A stretch of DNA of 44,049 bases from Bacillota bacterium (GTDB lineage: Bacteria > Bacillota > Clostridia > Acetivibrionales > DTU013): contig JAEYON010000167.1 in the NCBI GenBank assembly GCA_023411645.1, forward strand, positions 1 to 44,049, read 5' to 3'. The notes beneath the pieces were generated by a model, which saw nothing but the letters and a program-made list of their open reading frames with translations, was not told the origin of the DNA and made no database searches. Shown here piece by piece: positions 16,736-25,844 of this stretch (positions are counted from its first letter, which is position 1; each line of letters starts with the position of its first letter). The position numbers were made by a program, and so were the translations under genes.

Positions 16736-16836
16736 ATCTAGGGCATCTGGTGATCTGTAACGTCAATATACATATTAGATGTTAAAAATCACCGATAAAT
16801 TGTCCGGAAATACATACCGCAAAGGAGACACGGAGT

Positions 16837-18036
16837 ATGATCGAGATAAATAAGAATATTTACTGGTGTGGTATAAAAGATTGGGGTTTGAGACATTTTC
16901 ACGGGCACGAGCTATCCACTCACAGAGGGTCCAGCTATAATTCCTATCTGATTAGAGATAAGAAAACAGTTTTAGTCGATACTGTATGGTATCCATACAA
17001 AGAAGAGTTTGTTAACAAACTGGATAAAGAGGTGGGACTTGACAAGATTGATATGATAGTCATCAATCACTGTGAGCCCGATCATGGAGGAAGTCTTGGC
17101 TTTTTATTTGATAACCTTCCTTCTAAGAGTATTCCGATCTATTGCACGAAAAATGGCGCAGATATTATTAGAAAGCATTTTCACAGGGAGGATATGAATC
17201 TACAGATCGTAAAGACCGGAGATTCGGTTAATATAGGAGAGTATGACCTGGTTTTCGTTGAAATGCAGATGATTCACTGGCCGGACAGCATGCTCACATA
17301 TGTAAAGGGTGCCGCAACCGTGCTGTCAAATGATGCCTTTGGCCAGCATTTTGCAGGAGTTTCTCTTTTCAATGATGAGGTGGACACTTGTGAGCTTTAT
17401 GAAGAGGCCATCAAGTATTATGCAAACATATTGACGCCGTTCAGTGCATTGATAAAAAGGAAAGTAGAGCAGATCAGAGCATTGGAGCTTCCGATTGAAA
17501 TGATTGCTCCGAGCCACGGGATCATATGGAGAAAGGATCCCATGCAGATCGTAGACAAGTATTACGAGTGGTCGCAGGATTATGATGAAGGGTTTGCCGC
17601 GGTCATTTATGATACGATGTACGATTCAACTAAATCAATGGCCGAAGCTATTGCAGTGGGACTGGCAAATCAAGGCGTTAAATATAAGATTTTTAATGTA
17701 GCATTAACTGATCAGAGCGATCTTATTACAGATATCTTTAAAGCAAAAGGTGTATTGGTCGGAAGCTGTACAGTTAATAATTCAGTTCTTAGACCGACAG
17801 CCGGATTGTTGGAGGAGATAAAAGGACACAAGTTCAAAGGAAAGCTGGGCGCCGCCTTCGGGAGCTACGGATGGAGCGGTGAGGCTTCAAAGATAATCAG
17901 TACATCTTTGGAGGGAGCCGGACTGCAGATCCCGCAAGCTCCGTTGAGCTTCAAATATCGATTGACCGATGATGAACTAAAACAGAGTATCGCATTTGGA
18001 GAGGCTTTTGCACAAGCTATGAAAGCTCAGGGATAA
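16837..18036 (+). CDS. fprA: FprA-family flavodiiron protein (A-type flavoprotein)
   Basis: Flavodiiron proteins reduce O2 to water and/or NO to N2O in the cytoplasm of anaerobes, with electrons from rubredoxin or a similar donor. The 399-aa protein has the metallo-beta-lactamase-like domain with every diiron ligand in place: H78, E80, D82 and H83 (NHCEPDHGG), H147, D166 and H227. A C-terminal flavodoxin domain (about 255-399, beginning AAVIYDTMYDSTKSMAEAI) binds FMN. It has no rubredoxin or NADH-reductase fusion, so it is a class A enzyme. AAAGGAG precedes the ATG. It looks monocistronic. Substrate preference (O2 or NO) cannot be read from sequence. Confidence 0.95.
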   Translation: MIEINKNIYWCGIKDWGLRHFHGHELSTHRGSSYNSYLIRDKKTVLVDTVWYPYKEEFVNKLDKEVGLDKIDMIVINHCEPDHGGSLGFLFDNLPSKSIPIYCTKNGADIIRKHFHREDMNLQIVKTGDSVNIGEYDLVFVEMQMIHWPDSMLTYVKGAATVLSNDAFGQHFAGVSLFNDEVDTCELYEEAIKYYANILTPFSALIKRKVEQIRALELPIEMIAPSHGIIWRKDPMQIVDKYYEWSQDYDEGFAAVIYDTMYDSTKSMAEAIAVGLANQGVKYKIFNVALTDQSDLITDIFKAKGVLVGSCTVNNSVLRPTAGLLEEIKGHKFKGKLGAAFGSYGWSGEASKIISTSLEGAGLQIPQAPLSFKYRLTDDELKQSIAFGEAFAQAMKAQG

Positions 18037-18160
18037 AGGAGTCTTGCTGCCTTTATCTTCACCTTACTTTATACTACCTTCTTCATAAAAATGTCTACTT
18101 GTCTTCCCTGTGAATGGGTGATAGTATTAACTCAAGCGAGTTATACAGGAAGGTTCAAGT

Positions 18161-18349
18161 ATGACATTTTTTAATAGAATCGGTACAAATCTGAAGGATC
18201 TTTCACCCGCAGCAATAAGAGAGATTATTGTTGTGTTTATTATTCTATGCCTTTCTATAGCGCTTAGCATTCCACAATATCGTGAAGATCTGGAAACAAA
18301 AAGGGCATGGGACCAAATGGAAAAAGCCCAAGAGCATTCAGATCAATAG
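18161..18349 (+). CDS. Small single-span membrane protein, unknown function
   Basis: This 62-aa protein has a hydrophobic helix at about residues 20-40 (REIIVVFIILCLSIALSIP) between charged ends. The C-terminus is rich in Glu, Lys and Gln. AGGAAGG precedes the ATG, and a hairpin TAACTC-AAGC-GAGTTA (18128-18143) lies just upstream of that site. The stop is 17 bp before the moxR start, so it appears to lead the MoxR operon. I recognise no family. Its position, ribosome binding site and clear helix argue that it is real. Confidence 0.6.
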   Translation: MTFFNRIGTNLKDLSPAAIREIIVVFIILCLSIALSIPQYREDLETKRAWDQMEKAQEHSDQ

Positions 18350-18366
18350 AGCTTGGAGGGAGTAGA

Positions 18367-19320
18367 ATGGAGTTGTTTGAGGTCAAGAAGCTGGCCGATT
18401 CATTAAAGGCCAATATTTCGAGAGTGCTGGTTGGACGTGATGATACTATCAACAAAGTGCTCATTTCCCTGTTCTGTGCCGGCCATGTCCTGCTGGAGGA
18501 TGTTCCCGGTGTCGGTAAAACAATGCTTGCAAAATGCCTTGCCAAATCTATAAAATGTGAGTTTAAAAGAATACAGTTCACACCGGACCTCCTTCCGTCT
18601 GATCTAACAGGAATTAATTATTTTGATCAGAAGCAGGGCGATTTTATATTTAGACCCGGCCCTTTATTTACGAACATCGTACTCGCAGATGAGATCAACA
18701 GAGCAACACCCCGCACCCAATCCAGCCTTTTAGAGTGTATGGAAGAAGGACAGGTCACCGTGGACGGTGATACCAGACGATTGAACAAGCCTTTTTTCGT
18801 CATAGCTACTCAAAACCCGGTCGAGACACGAGGAACATTTCCGTTGCCTGAAGCGCAGTTGGACAGGTTTTTCATGCGCCTTCAGATGGGTTATCCATCG
18901 CCTGAGGAGGGGAGGGAGATCCTGCGCAGATTCAGGGGCAAGGATCCTTCTTTTGATTTGGAGACAGTGGCGGATGGCGAGGCTGTGATACAGGCGCAGG
19001 AAAGTGTCTCTGAAGTGAGGGTGTCTGAACCGCTTGAGCAGTATATTATTGAGATTATAGAAGCGACACGCCATAATGAGAGAATATCTCTTGGGGTGAG
19101 TCCCAGAGGAAGTATCGCTATGATGAGAGCCGCACAGGTTAGCGCAGCTTTTGATGGAAGAGATTTTGTATTACCGGATGATGTGAAGAAGGTTGCAGTA
19201 CCTGTATTATCCCATCGAATGATTCTTAAAGGTCATGCTATATCAGGCGGTTCAGGGGATGCTGAAAATACCGTCAGAGATATTTTGAAGAACGTGACAG
19301 TACCAACTGAAGAGATATGA
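18367..19320 (+). CDS. MoxR-family AAA+ ATPase
   Basis: MoxR ATPases act as chaperones that assemble or activate partner complexes, often encoded beside DUF58 and VWA proteins. The 317-aa protein has Walker A (EDVPGVGKTMLAK), Walker B with the MoxR-typical ADEINRATPRTQSSLLECMEE, the sensor ATQNPVETRGTFPLPEAQLDRF and the C-terminal lid domain. I choose the ATG at 18367, which has GGAGGG about 8 nt upstream; the frame is open to 18307, but that overlaps the previous gene. It is followed by the DUF58 gene after 9 bp. Confidence 0.93.
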   Translation: MELFEVKKLADSLKANISRVLVGRDDTINKVLISLFCAGHVLLEDVPGVGKTMLAKCLAKSIKCEFKRIQFTPDLLPSDLTGINYFDQKQGDFIFRPGPLFTNIVLADEINRATPRTQSSLLECMEEGQVTVDGDTRRLNKPFFVIATQNPVETRGTFPLPEAQLDRFFMRLQMGYPSPEEGREILRRFRGKDPSFDLETVADGEAVIQAQESVSEVRVSEPLEQYIIEIIEATRHNERISLGVSPRGSIAMMRAAQVSAAFDGRDFVLPDDVKKVAVPVLSHRMILKGHAISGGSGDAENTVRDILKNVTVPTEEI

Positions 19321-19329
19321 GGTGTTTTA

Positions 19330-20523
19330 ATGGATGTCATAGCGCTTGCAATCATATTCGGTGTGTGTCTGTGGCTTCAGATGTTTCTTTTTTGCACTTA
19401 TGTATTTCATAAACTCGAATATAAATGCGAATTCAGTGTGTCAGAAGCGCATGAGGGCGATAACATTTATCTTGTGGAAACGGTCTGCAACAGAAAGCTG
19501 CTGCCTGTGCCCTGGCTTAAGGTCGATATTCACACCTCGCGCTGGCTTGGATTTGCTGGAACCTGTTCTGTAGTAGCTCAGGACAGCAGACGCGTGACCA
19601 GCAGCTTTCTTTTAAAGAGCTATCAGAGAACGACAAGGAAGTGGAAGCTGAAATGCCTGAAAAGGGGTGTGTTTACTACTGAGAACGTAACGCTGGTAGG
19701 CGGAGATCTCCTGAATTATAGGGTGGTTTCGAGAGCAGTTGCTGTAAATGCTACTCTCATGGTTTACCCGGAGATTGTTGACCTTGAAAGAATGTTCACT
19801 CCTGTTAACCTGATGCAGAGTGATAAAGCTGTTAACAGATGGATTATTGACGACCCATTTATGGTTGCGGGAGCAAGGGAGTATGCGTCCGGCGATCCGT
19901 TGAACCGCATTCACTGGCCTGCCAGCGCAAGATGCGGCAGGCTGATGGTCAGAAAGAATGAATTTACATCACAGCAAAGCCTGACAGTTTTGCTGAATAT
20001 GCAATCGCAGCTATATGAATATACCGACACAGTTAACAAACGAATCGCCGAAATTGGTATAAAGGTAGCAGCTACCTTGTTCGACAGGGCGTTGAAGGAA
20101 GGGACTACCGTACGATTTGGTACTAATGGATGCACATCAGCGGATGCAAGACAAATTATATATACTGGTGAAGCAGGAGATAAAGATCATATTACAGAGT
20201 TGTTCATGATTTTGGCAAGGCTGCTCATGAAAAATGTAAAGGACTTTGAAAGCCTTCTAGATCAAGTATTGCCAACGATTGAGAATACGCAGGTAGTTAT
20301 TGTGACCGCATATCTGAGCAAGAGGATAAATAAGCAGATAGAACTTCTTGTGGCAGACGGAAACTCAGTGAGTGTCATACTGCTCGATACAGTATTTGAG
20401 GCTGGAGTCAAGCCAGGAAACGTTGAGATTTATTTACTTTCTGACAACAGTTTTTTGAAGGAAGAAGGAGAGATGGAAAGAGCTTTGGAAAAGTCATCGG
20501 AGTCAGTAGCGGAGGGAGCATGA
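19330..20523 (+). CDS. DUF58 domain-containing protein
   Basis: DUF58 proteins have a VWA-like fold and are near-constant partners of MoxR ATPases; their biochemical role is not settled. The 397-aa protein has an N-terminal hydrophobic segment (about residues 3-25), a beta-rich middle region and the DUF58 signature (REYASGDPLNRIHWPASAR, followed by GRLMVRKNE) near residues 182-212. The C-terminal part resembles a VWA domain without an obvious full MIDAS. It overlaps the next gene by 4 bp (ATGA), indicating translational coupling. Confidence 0.92.
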   Translation: MDVIALAIIFGVCLWLQMFLFCTYVFHKLEYKCEFSVSEAHEGDNIYLVETVCNRKLLPVPWLKVDIHTSRWLGFAGTCSVVAQDSRRVTSSFLLKSYQRTTRKWKLKCLKRGVFTTENVTLVGGDLLNYRVVSRAVAVNATLMVYPEIVDLERMFTPVNLMQSDKAVNRWIIDDPFMVAGAREYASGDPLNRIHWPASARCGRLMVRKNEFTSQQSLTVLLNMQSQLYEYTDTVNKRIAEIGIKVAATLFDRALKEGTTVRFGTNGCTSADARQIIYTGEAGDKDHITELFMILARLLMKNVKDFESLLDQVLPTIENTQVVIVTAYLSKRINKQIELLVADGNSVSVILLDTVFEAGVKPGNVEIYLLSDNSFLKEEGEMERALEKSSESVAEGA

Positions 20524-21944
20524 AGTCTGGAGTCAGGGTAATCCTATTGCGAATATTGGCTACAGCTGCTGTAAATTCTGTTGTTTATGCAAGCGCTGTT
20601 ACCTTGAGGACTGCTTTGTTCGGAACTGATGGAGGCATACTTCCGCTAATGGTGTTTGTATCTACAATTATTATGGCATATATAGCGGCAGGCATTTTTA
20701 TGTGCCATACTCCCGCATTTGTCTCCAGATTTGCTAATACCCGCTTTGCCAGATTTATAACGTTCATGCTAAATATCAGAGAAGGCGCTGATTTTATGTC
20801 CTCGGCGGTTGCTTGGACAATCATCCTGCTGCCTATGCTGTTTATTGTTCTCAATTACATGGATGAAGGCATTCTCAGAGTCTTGTTTGAGCTGCTGCCT
20901 GTGATGATTGCATATATTATTTCCTTGAAGCATACCATGCTGACATACTCACAGATCATGAGAAATACCACCGCATATACGGGCTTTTTCGTGCTTGCTC
21001 TCTGCCTCGAAATGCCACTCATTATTAATAGGCTGAGTTACTTGCGGATATGGATGTTTGTAGCTACTTATTTCTTCATATTTGCTTATCTTATTCTAAA
21101 AAATCAGGAAGATATAGAAAGTAATATATACAATAATAAGCATATAGAAAAGTCCATACTTCCCAAAAATCTCAGAAAACTAAATGTAATAACAATATGC
21201 GTAATATTTTTAGTAATTCTGTTGCTCTTTAACCTGAAAACAGTAGTGATTGTATTACTTGATTGGTCAGCCAGATTTATTTTTCTAATTATTAGTGGTT
21301 TCGCCTGGTTGGTTGGACAGCTATTTCCAGCTGGAGAGCTTATAACCGAAGGCGCAGGGTATGCTGAACCCGGACTTCCCGAACTTATCTCCGCACCTCC
21401 CTCCCCTGTTACCAATTTAGTCTTCAATATACTGAAAAACTTTATACTTCTGTATCTGGTGTATAAAATACTGTTTTATTTAGCTAAAAAGATACCTGTG
21501 CTTTGCAGGAAGATTGCCGGGTTAATTAGACGGTTTTTCACGTTGAAAATGAGCGGAAATACAGCAGAGGAATCAGACTATATCGACGAGACGGAGACGA
21601 TTAGGCCTGTTTCGGATTCCGGACTGAAAAAGAAGGCGGTCAGGAACACAGCTAAGGGTGTCAGGGATGCAAGACGTGAAAAGGATCCGGTAAAAAGGGT
21701 CCGGCTGATGTATTCAATTATACTGCGTATGCTCCCAGCTATAGGGGTAAATCCGGAACGGTCTGACACCACCCTTGAGATCATCAGGAAGACTTTCTTG
21801 TCGCAGGAAGTTTCTGCAGAGCTATCCCAACTTACCGAGGTGTATAATCAGGTTCGATATGGGGGCGAGATGCCTGATCAGCAGAGGCTGGCGAAAGCTG
21901 AGGGACATTTCGACAAGGCTGTTGAGGTAATAAAGAAGGGGTAG
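20520..21944 (+). CDS. Multi-span membrane protein of the MoxR-DUF58 operon
   Basis: This 474-aa protein has about six N-terminal hydrophobic helices (to about residue 200), another pair near 220-265 and one near 300-325. A cytoplasmic C-terminal domain (about 385-474) resembles the DUF4129-like tail found in transglutaminase-type membrane proteins of MoxR operons. The catalytic transglutaminase domain usual in such proteins is absent, so it may be the stand-alone membrane partner. It starts with the 4-bp overlap ATGA. The stop lies 6 bp before the inverted-repeat element at 21951. Confidence 0.7.
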   Translation: MKSGVRVILLRILATAAVNSVVYASAVTLRTALFGTDGGILPLMVFVSTIIMAYIAAGIFMCHTPAFVSRFANTRFARFITFMLNIREGADFMSSAVAWTIILLPMLFIVLNYMDEGILRVLFELLPVMIAYIISLKHTMLTYSQIMRNTTAYTGFFVLALCLEMPLIINRLSYLRIWMFVATYFFIFAYLILKNQEDIESNIYNNKHIEKSILPKNLRKLNVITICVIFLVILLLFNLKTVVIVLLDWSARFIFLIISGFAWLVGQLFPAGELITEGAGYAEPGLPELISAPPSPVTNLVFNILKNFILLYLVYKILFYLAKKIPVLCRKIAGLIRRFFTLKMSGNTAEESDYIDETETIRPVSDSGLKKKAVRNTAKGVRDARREKDPVKRVRLMYSIILRMLPAIGVNPERSDTTLEIIRKTFLSQEVSAELSQLTEVYNQVRYGGEMPDQQRLAKAEGHFDKAVEVIKKG

Positions 21945-21950
21945 GGTTTT

Positions 21951-22155
21951 TTAGATATTGTGCAATAAAAGGAAACTTTAGTGCAATGAAGCTTAGAGAT
22001 GTATAGTCAGAGCGAGGAACAGCAAGCCGACTGTTTGAGCAAAAATGCTACGATTATTATTTTTTTATACATTTTTGCGAGTTTCGGCTTGCCCGAGCTG
22101 AACTATATGGCTCTTGCGAATGAAGCGTTTGTTTCGGCTATTGCACAATATCTAA
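21951..22155. mobile_element. MITE-like hairpin element with 16-bp perfect terminal inverted repeats
   Basis: TTAGATATTGTGCAAT (21951-21966) and ATTGCACAATATCTAA (22140-22155) are perfect reverse complements. Inside, GCAAGCCGA pairs with TCGGCTTGC and GCAAAAATG with CATTTTTGC, so the whole 205-bp element can fold as one long imperfect hairpin. It encodes no credible protein. The last 45 bp recur at 39405-39449 with 37 of 45 identical bases. No clear target-site duplication was found. It fills most of the 350-bp gap before lon. Confidence 0.75.
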
Positions 22156-22219
22156 TAAGCAGGACCTCTGAACAGTAGTGGTTGGGGGTAACTCCTGCCA
22201 CTAAACCCATATAAAACAA

Positions 22220-22248
22220 TTGAAAAAGAAGTGTGTACAGGATATAAT
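22220..22248 (+). promoter_or_regulatory. Sigma-A promoter of lon
   Basis: TTGAAA (22220-22225) is spaced 17 nt from a perfect TATAAT (22243-22248). Transcription would start near 22255, about 40 nt before lon. No CIRCE (HrcA) or CtsR-type heptad operator was seen. Confidence 0.75.
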
Positions 22249-22294
22249 AAAGTCCATTGTAAAAGCAGATATAGAATAGTAAGGGGATGGTCAA

Positions 22295-24730
22295 ATGCCG
22301 GAAACGAAGAAAATAAAAAAGCATATACTGCCGCTTTTGCCGCTCAGGGGATTGACAGTATTTCCCTATATGATATTGACCTTTGATGTGGGAAGAGATA
22401 AGTCAATTAAAGCTCTGGACGAAGCGATGATTCACAACCAGCTCATTTTTCTGACTGCGCAGAAGGATGCAAGGAATGATGCTCCTGAGGTAGATGACAT
22501 ATATACAGTCGGTACGATCTCAAGAGTCAAACAGCTTCTGAAGCTGCCGGGCGATACTATCAGGGTTCTGGTTGAGGGTATTAGCAGGGCGGAAGTGAAG
22601 AACTTTGTACAGACTGAACCGTTTTTTGTTGCGGAGGTCATTGAAAAAACTATTTTTGTTGAGAAGAATAGGGAAGTTGAAAGTGAAGCGCTTAAAAGAA
22701 AGATATTAAGTACGTTTGATGAATACGCCAAATTGAATGGAAAAATATCGCCAGACACCGTGTCTGCGCTCGCCGGGATTGACGATATTTCGCAGCTTTC
22801 TGATATCATTGCTTCAAACTTGTTGTTACAGGTGGAACAGAAGCAGGATATACTTGGCGAATTTCATCCCGCCAAAAGAATAGAAAAGCTGCTTGCTTTG
22901 CTGATGAAGGAAATAGAGATCCTTGAGGTTGAAAAGAACATTAGTATACGCGTTCGTAAGCAAATCGATAAAATGCAAAGGGAGTATTACCTCAGAGAAC
23001 AGATCAAGGCCATTCAAAACGAACTTGGCGATAAAGACGGGGTCTCAGGCGAGGTTGATGAATACAGAAAAAAACTGGAAGCGGCAGACTTTCCTGATGA
23101 AGTTGAAAAAAAGGTTGTCAAGGAATTGGACCGCTTGCTTAAAATGCAGCCAGGCTCTGCTGAGGGTTCTGTCATAAGAACATATTTGGACTGGATCTTT
23201 GATCTGCCATGGAATTCCAAAACAGAGGAAATGATTGATCTGAACGCTGCGGAGTCTATATTGGAAGAGGATCATTACGGGCTGGAAAAGGTGAAGGAGA
23301 GGATCATTGAATATCTTGCCGTGCTAAAGCTGACAAAGAACCTGAAAGGCCCTATTCTTTGCCTTGTGGGTCCCCCCGGTGTTGGAAAGACTTCCATTGC
23401 GAGATCTATTGCAAGAGCGTTGAACAGAAAATATGTCAGGATGTCTCTTGGTGGAGTGAGAGATGAAGCGGAGATCAGGGGACATAGACGAACCTATGTG
23501 GGCGCCATGCCCGGAAGGATTATTCATGCATTGAAACAGGCGGGAACCAACAATCCGTTGATATTGCTTGATGAGATTGATAAAATGAGCAGCGATTTCA
23601 GAGGTGACCCGGCGTCTGCAATGCTGGAGGTGCTGGATTCGGAGCAGAACTTCTCCTTCAGGGATCATTATATGGAGCTTCCATTTGACCTATCGGACGT
23701 GCTTTTCCTTACGACGGCTAATAGCCTTGATACGGTGCCACGGCCGTTGCTGGACAGGATGGAGGTTATTCCGATATCAGGATATACAGTCGAAGAGAAG
23801 GTTCAGATTGCGCTGAAATATTTGCTGGGCAAGCAAATGAAGTCCCATGGCCTTCAGAAAAAGAATCTGAGGGTGGGAGAAGATGCTGTAAGAAGTATCA
23901 TTAACCACTATACCAGAGAAGCGGGTGTCAGGAATCTGGAAAGAGAAATTGCAAAGGTTTGCAGGAAAGCGGCTAAAATGCTGATATCCGGCGATAAAAA
24001 ATCCCTGACGGTGAGTGCCTCAAATATCGAAAAGTATTTGGGGACAAAGCGGTTTCGCTATGATATGGCTAATGAGAAAGACGAGGTCGGCCTGGCCACC
24101 GGCCTGGCCTGGACACCGGTTGGCGGAGATACGCTTGTTATAGAGGTTTCGTTAATGGAAGGCAATGGGAAGCTGGAACTGACCGGACAGCTTGGTGATG
24201 TTATGAAAGAATCGGCAAAAGCTGCAATTAGCTTTATTCGGTCAAGAGCCGAGCAGTTGAATATTGACAAGGATTTTCACAACAAGTTTGATATACACAT
24301 TCATATACCTGAAGGTGCTATACCCAAAGATGGTCCTTCAGCAGGGATCACCCTTGCTACAGCCATGGTATCGGCACTTACCGGGCAAGCAGTGAAAAAG
24401 AATGTGGCTATGACGGGAGAGATAACACTCAGAGGAAGAGTACTTCCCATCGGAGGACTCAAGGAAAAAGTACTGGCAGCTCATAGAGCAGGTATAGATA
24501 CGGTTATTGTTCCTATGGAAAACAGAAAGGATATTGATGAGATCCCTGAGAACGTAAAAAGCCAGATTAAGTTTGTCTTTGCCGCAGACATGGATATCGT
24601 CTTGAAGACTGCATTGGTAGAGCAAAAGCTTAGGGAAAGTGTGAAAGAGCCCGCTGTCGGGTCTGAGCAGGCGATTATTACCACAGGAGCTGTTGTGCTG
24701 CCTGAGCACGATATGCCTTCTCCAATGTAA
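22295..24730 (+). CDS. lon: ATP-dependent protease Lon
   Basis: Lon is a soluble AAA+ serine protease that degrades misfolded and regulatory proteins. The 811-aa protein has the N-terminal substrate-binding LON domain (about 10-210), a coiled region, the AAA+ module with Walker A GPPGVGKTS (near 358) and Walker B LILLDEIDKM, and the protease domain with the Ser682-Lys725 dyad (DGPSAGIT and GGLKEKVLAA). This is the LonA type, with no membrane segment. GGGGATGG lies before the ATG. It is monocistronic between its own promoter and a terminator. Confidence 0.97.
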   Translation: MPETKKIKKHILPLLPLRGLTVFPYMILTFDVGRDKSIKALDEAMIHNQLIFLTAQKDARNDAPEVDDIYTVGTISRVKQLLKLPGDTIRVLVEGISRAEVKNFVQTEPFFVAEVIEKTIFVEKNREVESEALKRKILSTFDEYAKLNGKISPDTVSALAGIDDISQLSDIIASNLLLQVEQKQDILGEFHPAKRIEKLLALLMKEIEILEVEKNISIRVRKQIDKMQREYYLREQIKAIQNELGDKDGVSGEVDEYRKKLEAADFPDEVEKKVVKELDRLLKMQPGSAEGSVIRTYLDWIFDLPWNSKTEEMIDLNAAESILEEDHYGLEKVKERIIEYLAVLKLTKNLKGPILCLVGPPGVGKTSIARSIARALNRKYVRMSLGGVRDEAEIRGHRRTYVGAMPGRIIHALKQAGTNNPLILLDEIDKMSSDFRGDPASAMLEVLDSEQNFSFRDHYMELPFDLSDVLFLTTANSLDTVPRPLLDRMEVIPISGYTVEEKVQIALKYLLGKQMKSHGLQKKNLRVGEDAVRSIINHYTREAGVRNLEREIAKVCRKAAKMLISGDKKSLTVSASNIEKYLGTKRFRYDMANEKDEVGLATGLAWTPVGGDTLVIEVSLMEGNGKLELTGQLGDVMKESAKAAISFIRSRAEQLNIDKDFHNKFDIHIHIPEGAIPKDGPSAGITLATAMVSALTGQAVKKNVAMTGEITLRGRVLPIGGLKEKVLAAHRAGIDTVIVPMENRKDIDEIPENVKSQIKFVFAADMDIVLKTALVEQKLRESVKEPAVGSEQAIITTGAVVLPEHDMPSPM

Positions 24731-24750
24731 AACCTGTAGAGACTCATCGG

Positions 24751-24787
24751 AAGACGGTTCTTCTCAGTAAAGGAGAGCCGTCTTTTT
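24751..24787 (+). terminator. Intrinsic terminator after lon
   Basis: AGACGG (24752-24757) pairs with CCGTCT (24778-24783) and the stem continues through TTCTC/GGAGA; TTTTT follows. Confidence 0.88.
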
Positions 24788-24933
24788 GAATGTTTCTTTG
24801 CGTTATTTCCAAAAATTAAAAAAAATATCGGAAATGCAGGAATTACAGATTTTGATATCGAATTATGTCAGTATCTATTTTTGGTTGCTTGCGAATTATT
24901 ATTTTAATTAAGTAGAACAGCTGGAGGTGCGAA

Positions 24934-25800
24934 ATGCTAATATATGCTATCGCTGTTATATGTGTGATTGTATTCAGCGCGGCTATCTTGATTCCGGTAT
25001 TTTATCGTAAGAAGGTATTGAACATCAAAACCCTTATCTCTGTGGTGAGCGCTTCCCTTATTTCAGCGTTTGCTATGCCAGGGATGTTCTACCTTATATC
25101 TTCATATAAAAATGTTGACATGAACTCCTCAGCACTGATCATAACCACTATAACAACAGTAGGCGCTTTCATTCTGCTTGTTTTCATACTGAGCATGATG
25201 GTTTCTTACATCGTTCCCCAAATTACATTTACATCTAAAAAGACGAATTTCTTATCGGCTGAGGCTGCTGCCGGTGAACTCTCTGCTACTGCTGATTTGG
25301 CTCAGGAGGGAAATTATTTGGAGCAGATTTTTATCAACTTTATTGGTGAAAATGATAAAGAGCATGTGATTAATAATGATGAATATGATGAAAGTAGTAA
25401 TAAATATGATGAAAATATTGAAGAAAATAACGCGATAGAAGAAAATAACTTCGAAAAAGCTGTTGACAGTACCGAAAATATTGATAAAATGGGTATAGAA
25501 AACACGTTGCAGGATAGAGACAGTCTAACTATTGATGAGTGTATCGAAGAAGCATTCAGGCTCAAAGAACTAGGTGATTTTGAGGGAGCGATTATTTACC
25601 ATATGTACGCTCTCGATAAAAAGCCGGGAAAAGACCTTACCTTCTGGATAGTACTTGATATATGTGTTATGTACAAATCCCTCGGCCAGCAGGAATTGGC
25701 ACTTGATATACTGAACAGCTACTATGATATTTATAGTGATATCATGGATGTTTCGGTAAAAGAAGAAATTGAGAATAATTTATCTGAGATACAAGCTTGA
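24934..25800 (+). CDS. Membrane-anchored TPR-like protein, unknown function
   Basis: This 288-aa protein has three hydrophobic helices (about residues 2-24, 32-55 and 68-95). Next comes a polar, Asn/Asp/Glu-rich linker (about 140-185, with repeats such as DEYDESSNKYDENIEENN). The soluble C-terminal part (about 200-288) consists of TPR-like helical pairs (EEAFRLKELGDFEGAIIYHMYALDKKPG and a second unit). The low-complexity linker is richer in AT than its neighbours. GGAGGTG lies 7-8 nt before the ATG. It is followed closely by the PRC-barrel gene and is probably co-transcribed. No family was recognised beyond the TPR-like fold. Confidence 0.75.
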   Translation: MLIYAIAVICVIVFSAAILIPVFYRKKVLNIKTLISVVSASLISAFAMPGMFYLISSYKNVDMNSSALIITTITTVGAFILLVFILSMMVSYIVPQITFTSKKTNFLSAEAAAGELSATADLAQEGNYLEQIFINFIGENDKEHVINNDEYDESSNKYDENIEENNAIEENNFEKAVDSTENIDKMGIENTLQDRDSLTIDECIEEAFRLKELGDFEGAIIYHMYALDKKPGKDLTFWIVLDICVMYKSLGQQELALDILNSYYDIYSDIMDVSVKEEIENNLSEIQA

Positions 25801-25844
25801 CGGATAGTATGGTATTGCATGATATGAAGGAGGGTATTTCTAAA

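Noticed and set aside
21945..22294. CIRCE or CtsR operator upstream of lon
   Set aside because: No TTAGCACTC-N9-GAGTGCTAA or CtsR-type heptad repeat is present; the visible inverted repeats belong to the 205-bp element.
22103..22324. Minus-strand 73-aa open frame before lon
   Set aside because: It overlaps the inverted-repeat element and the lon start, with no ribosome binding site or protein similarity.
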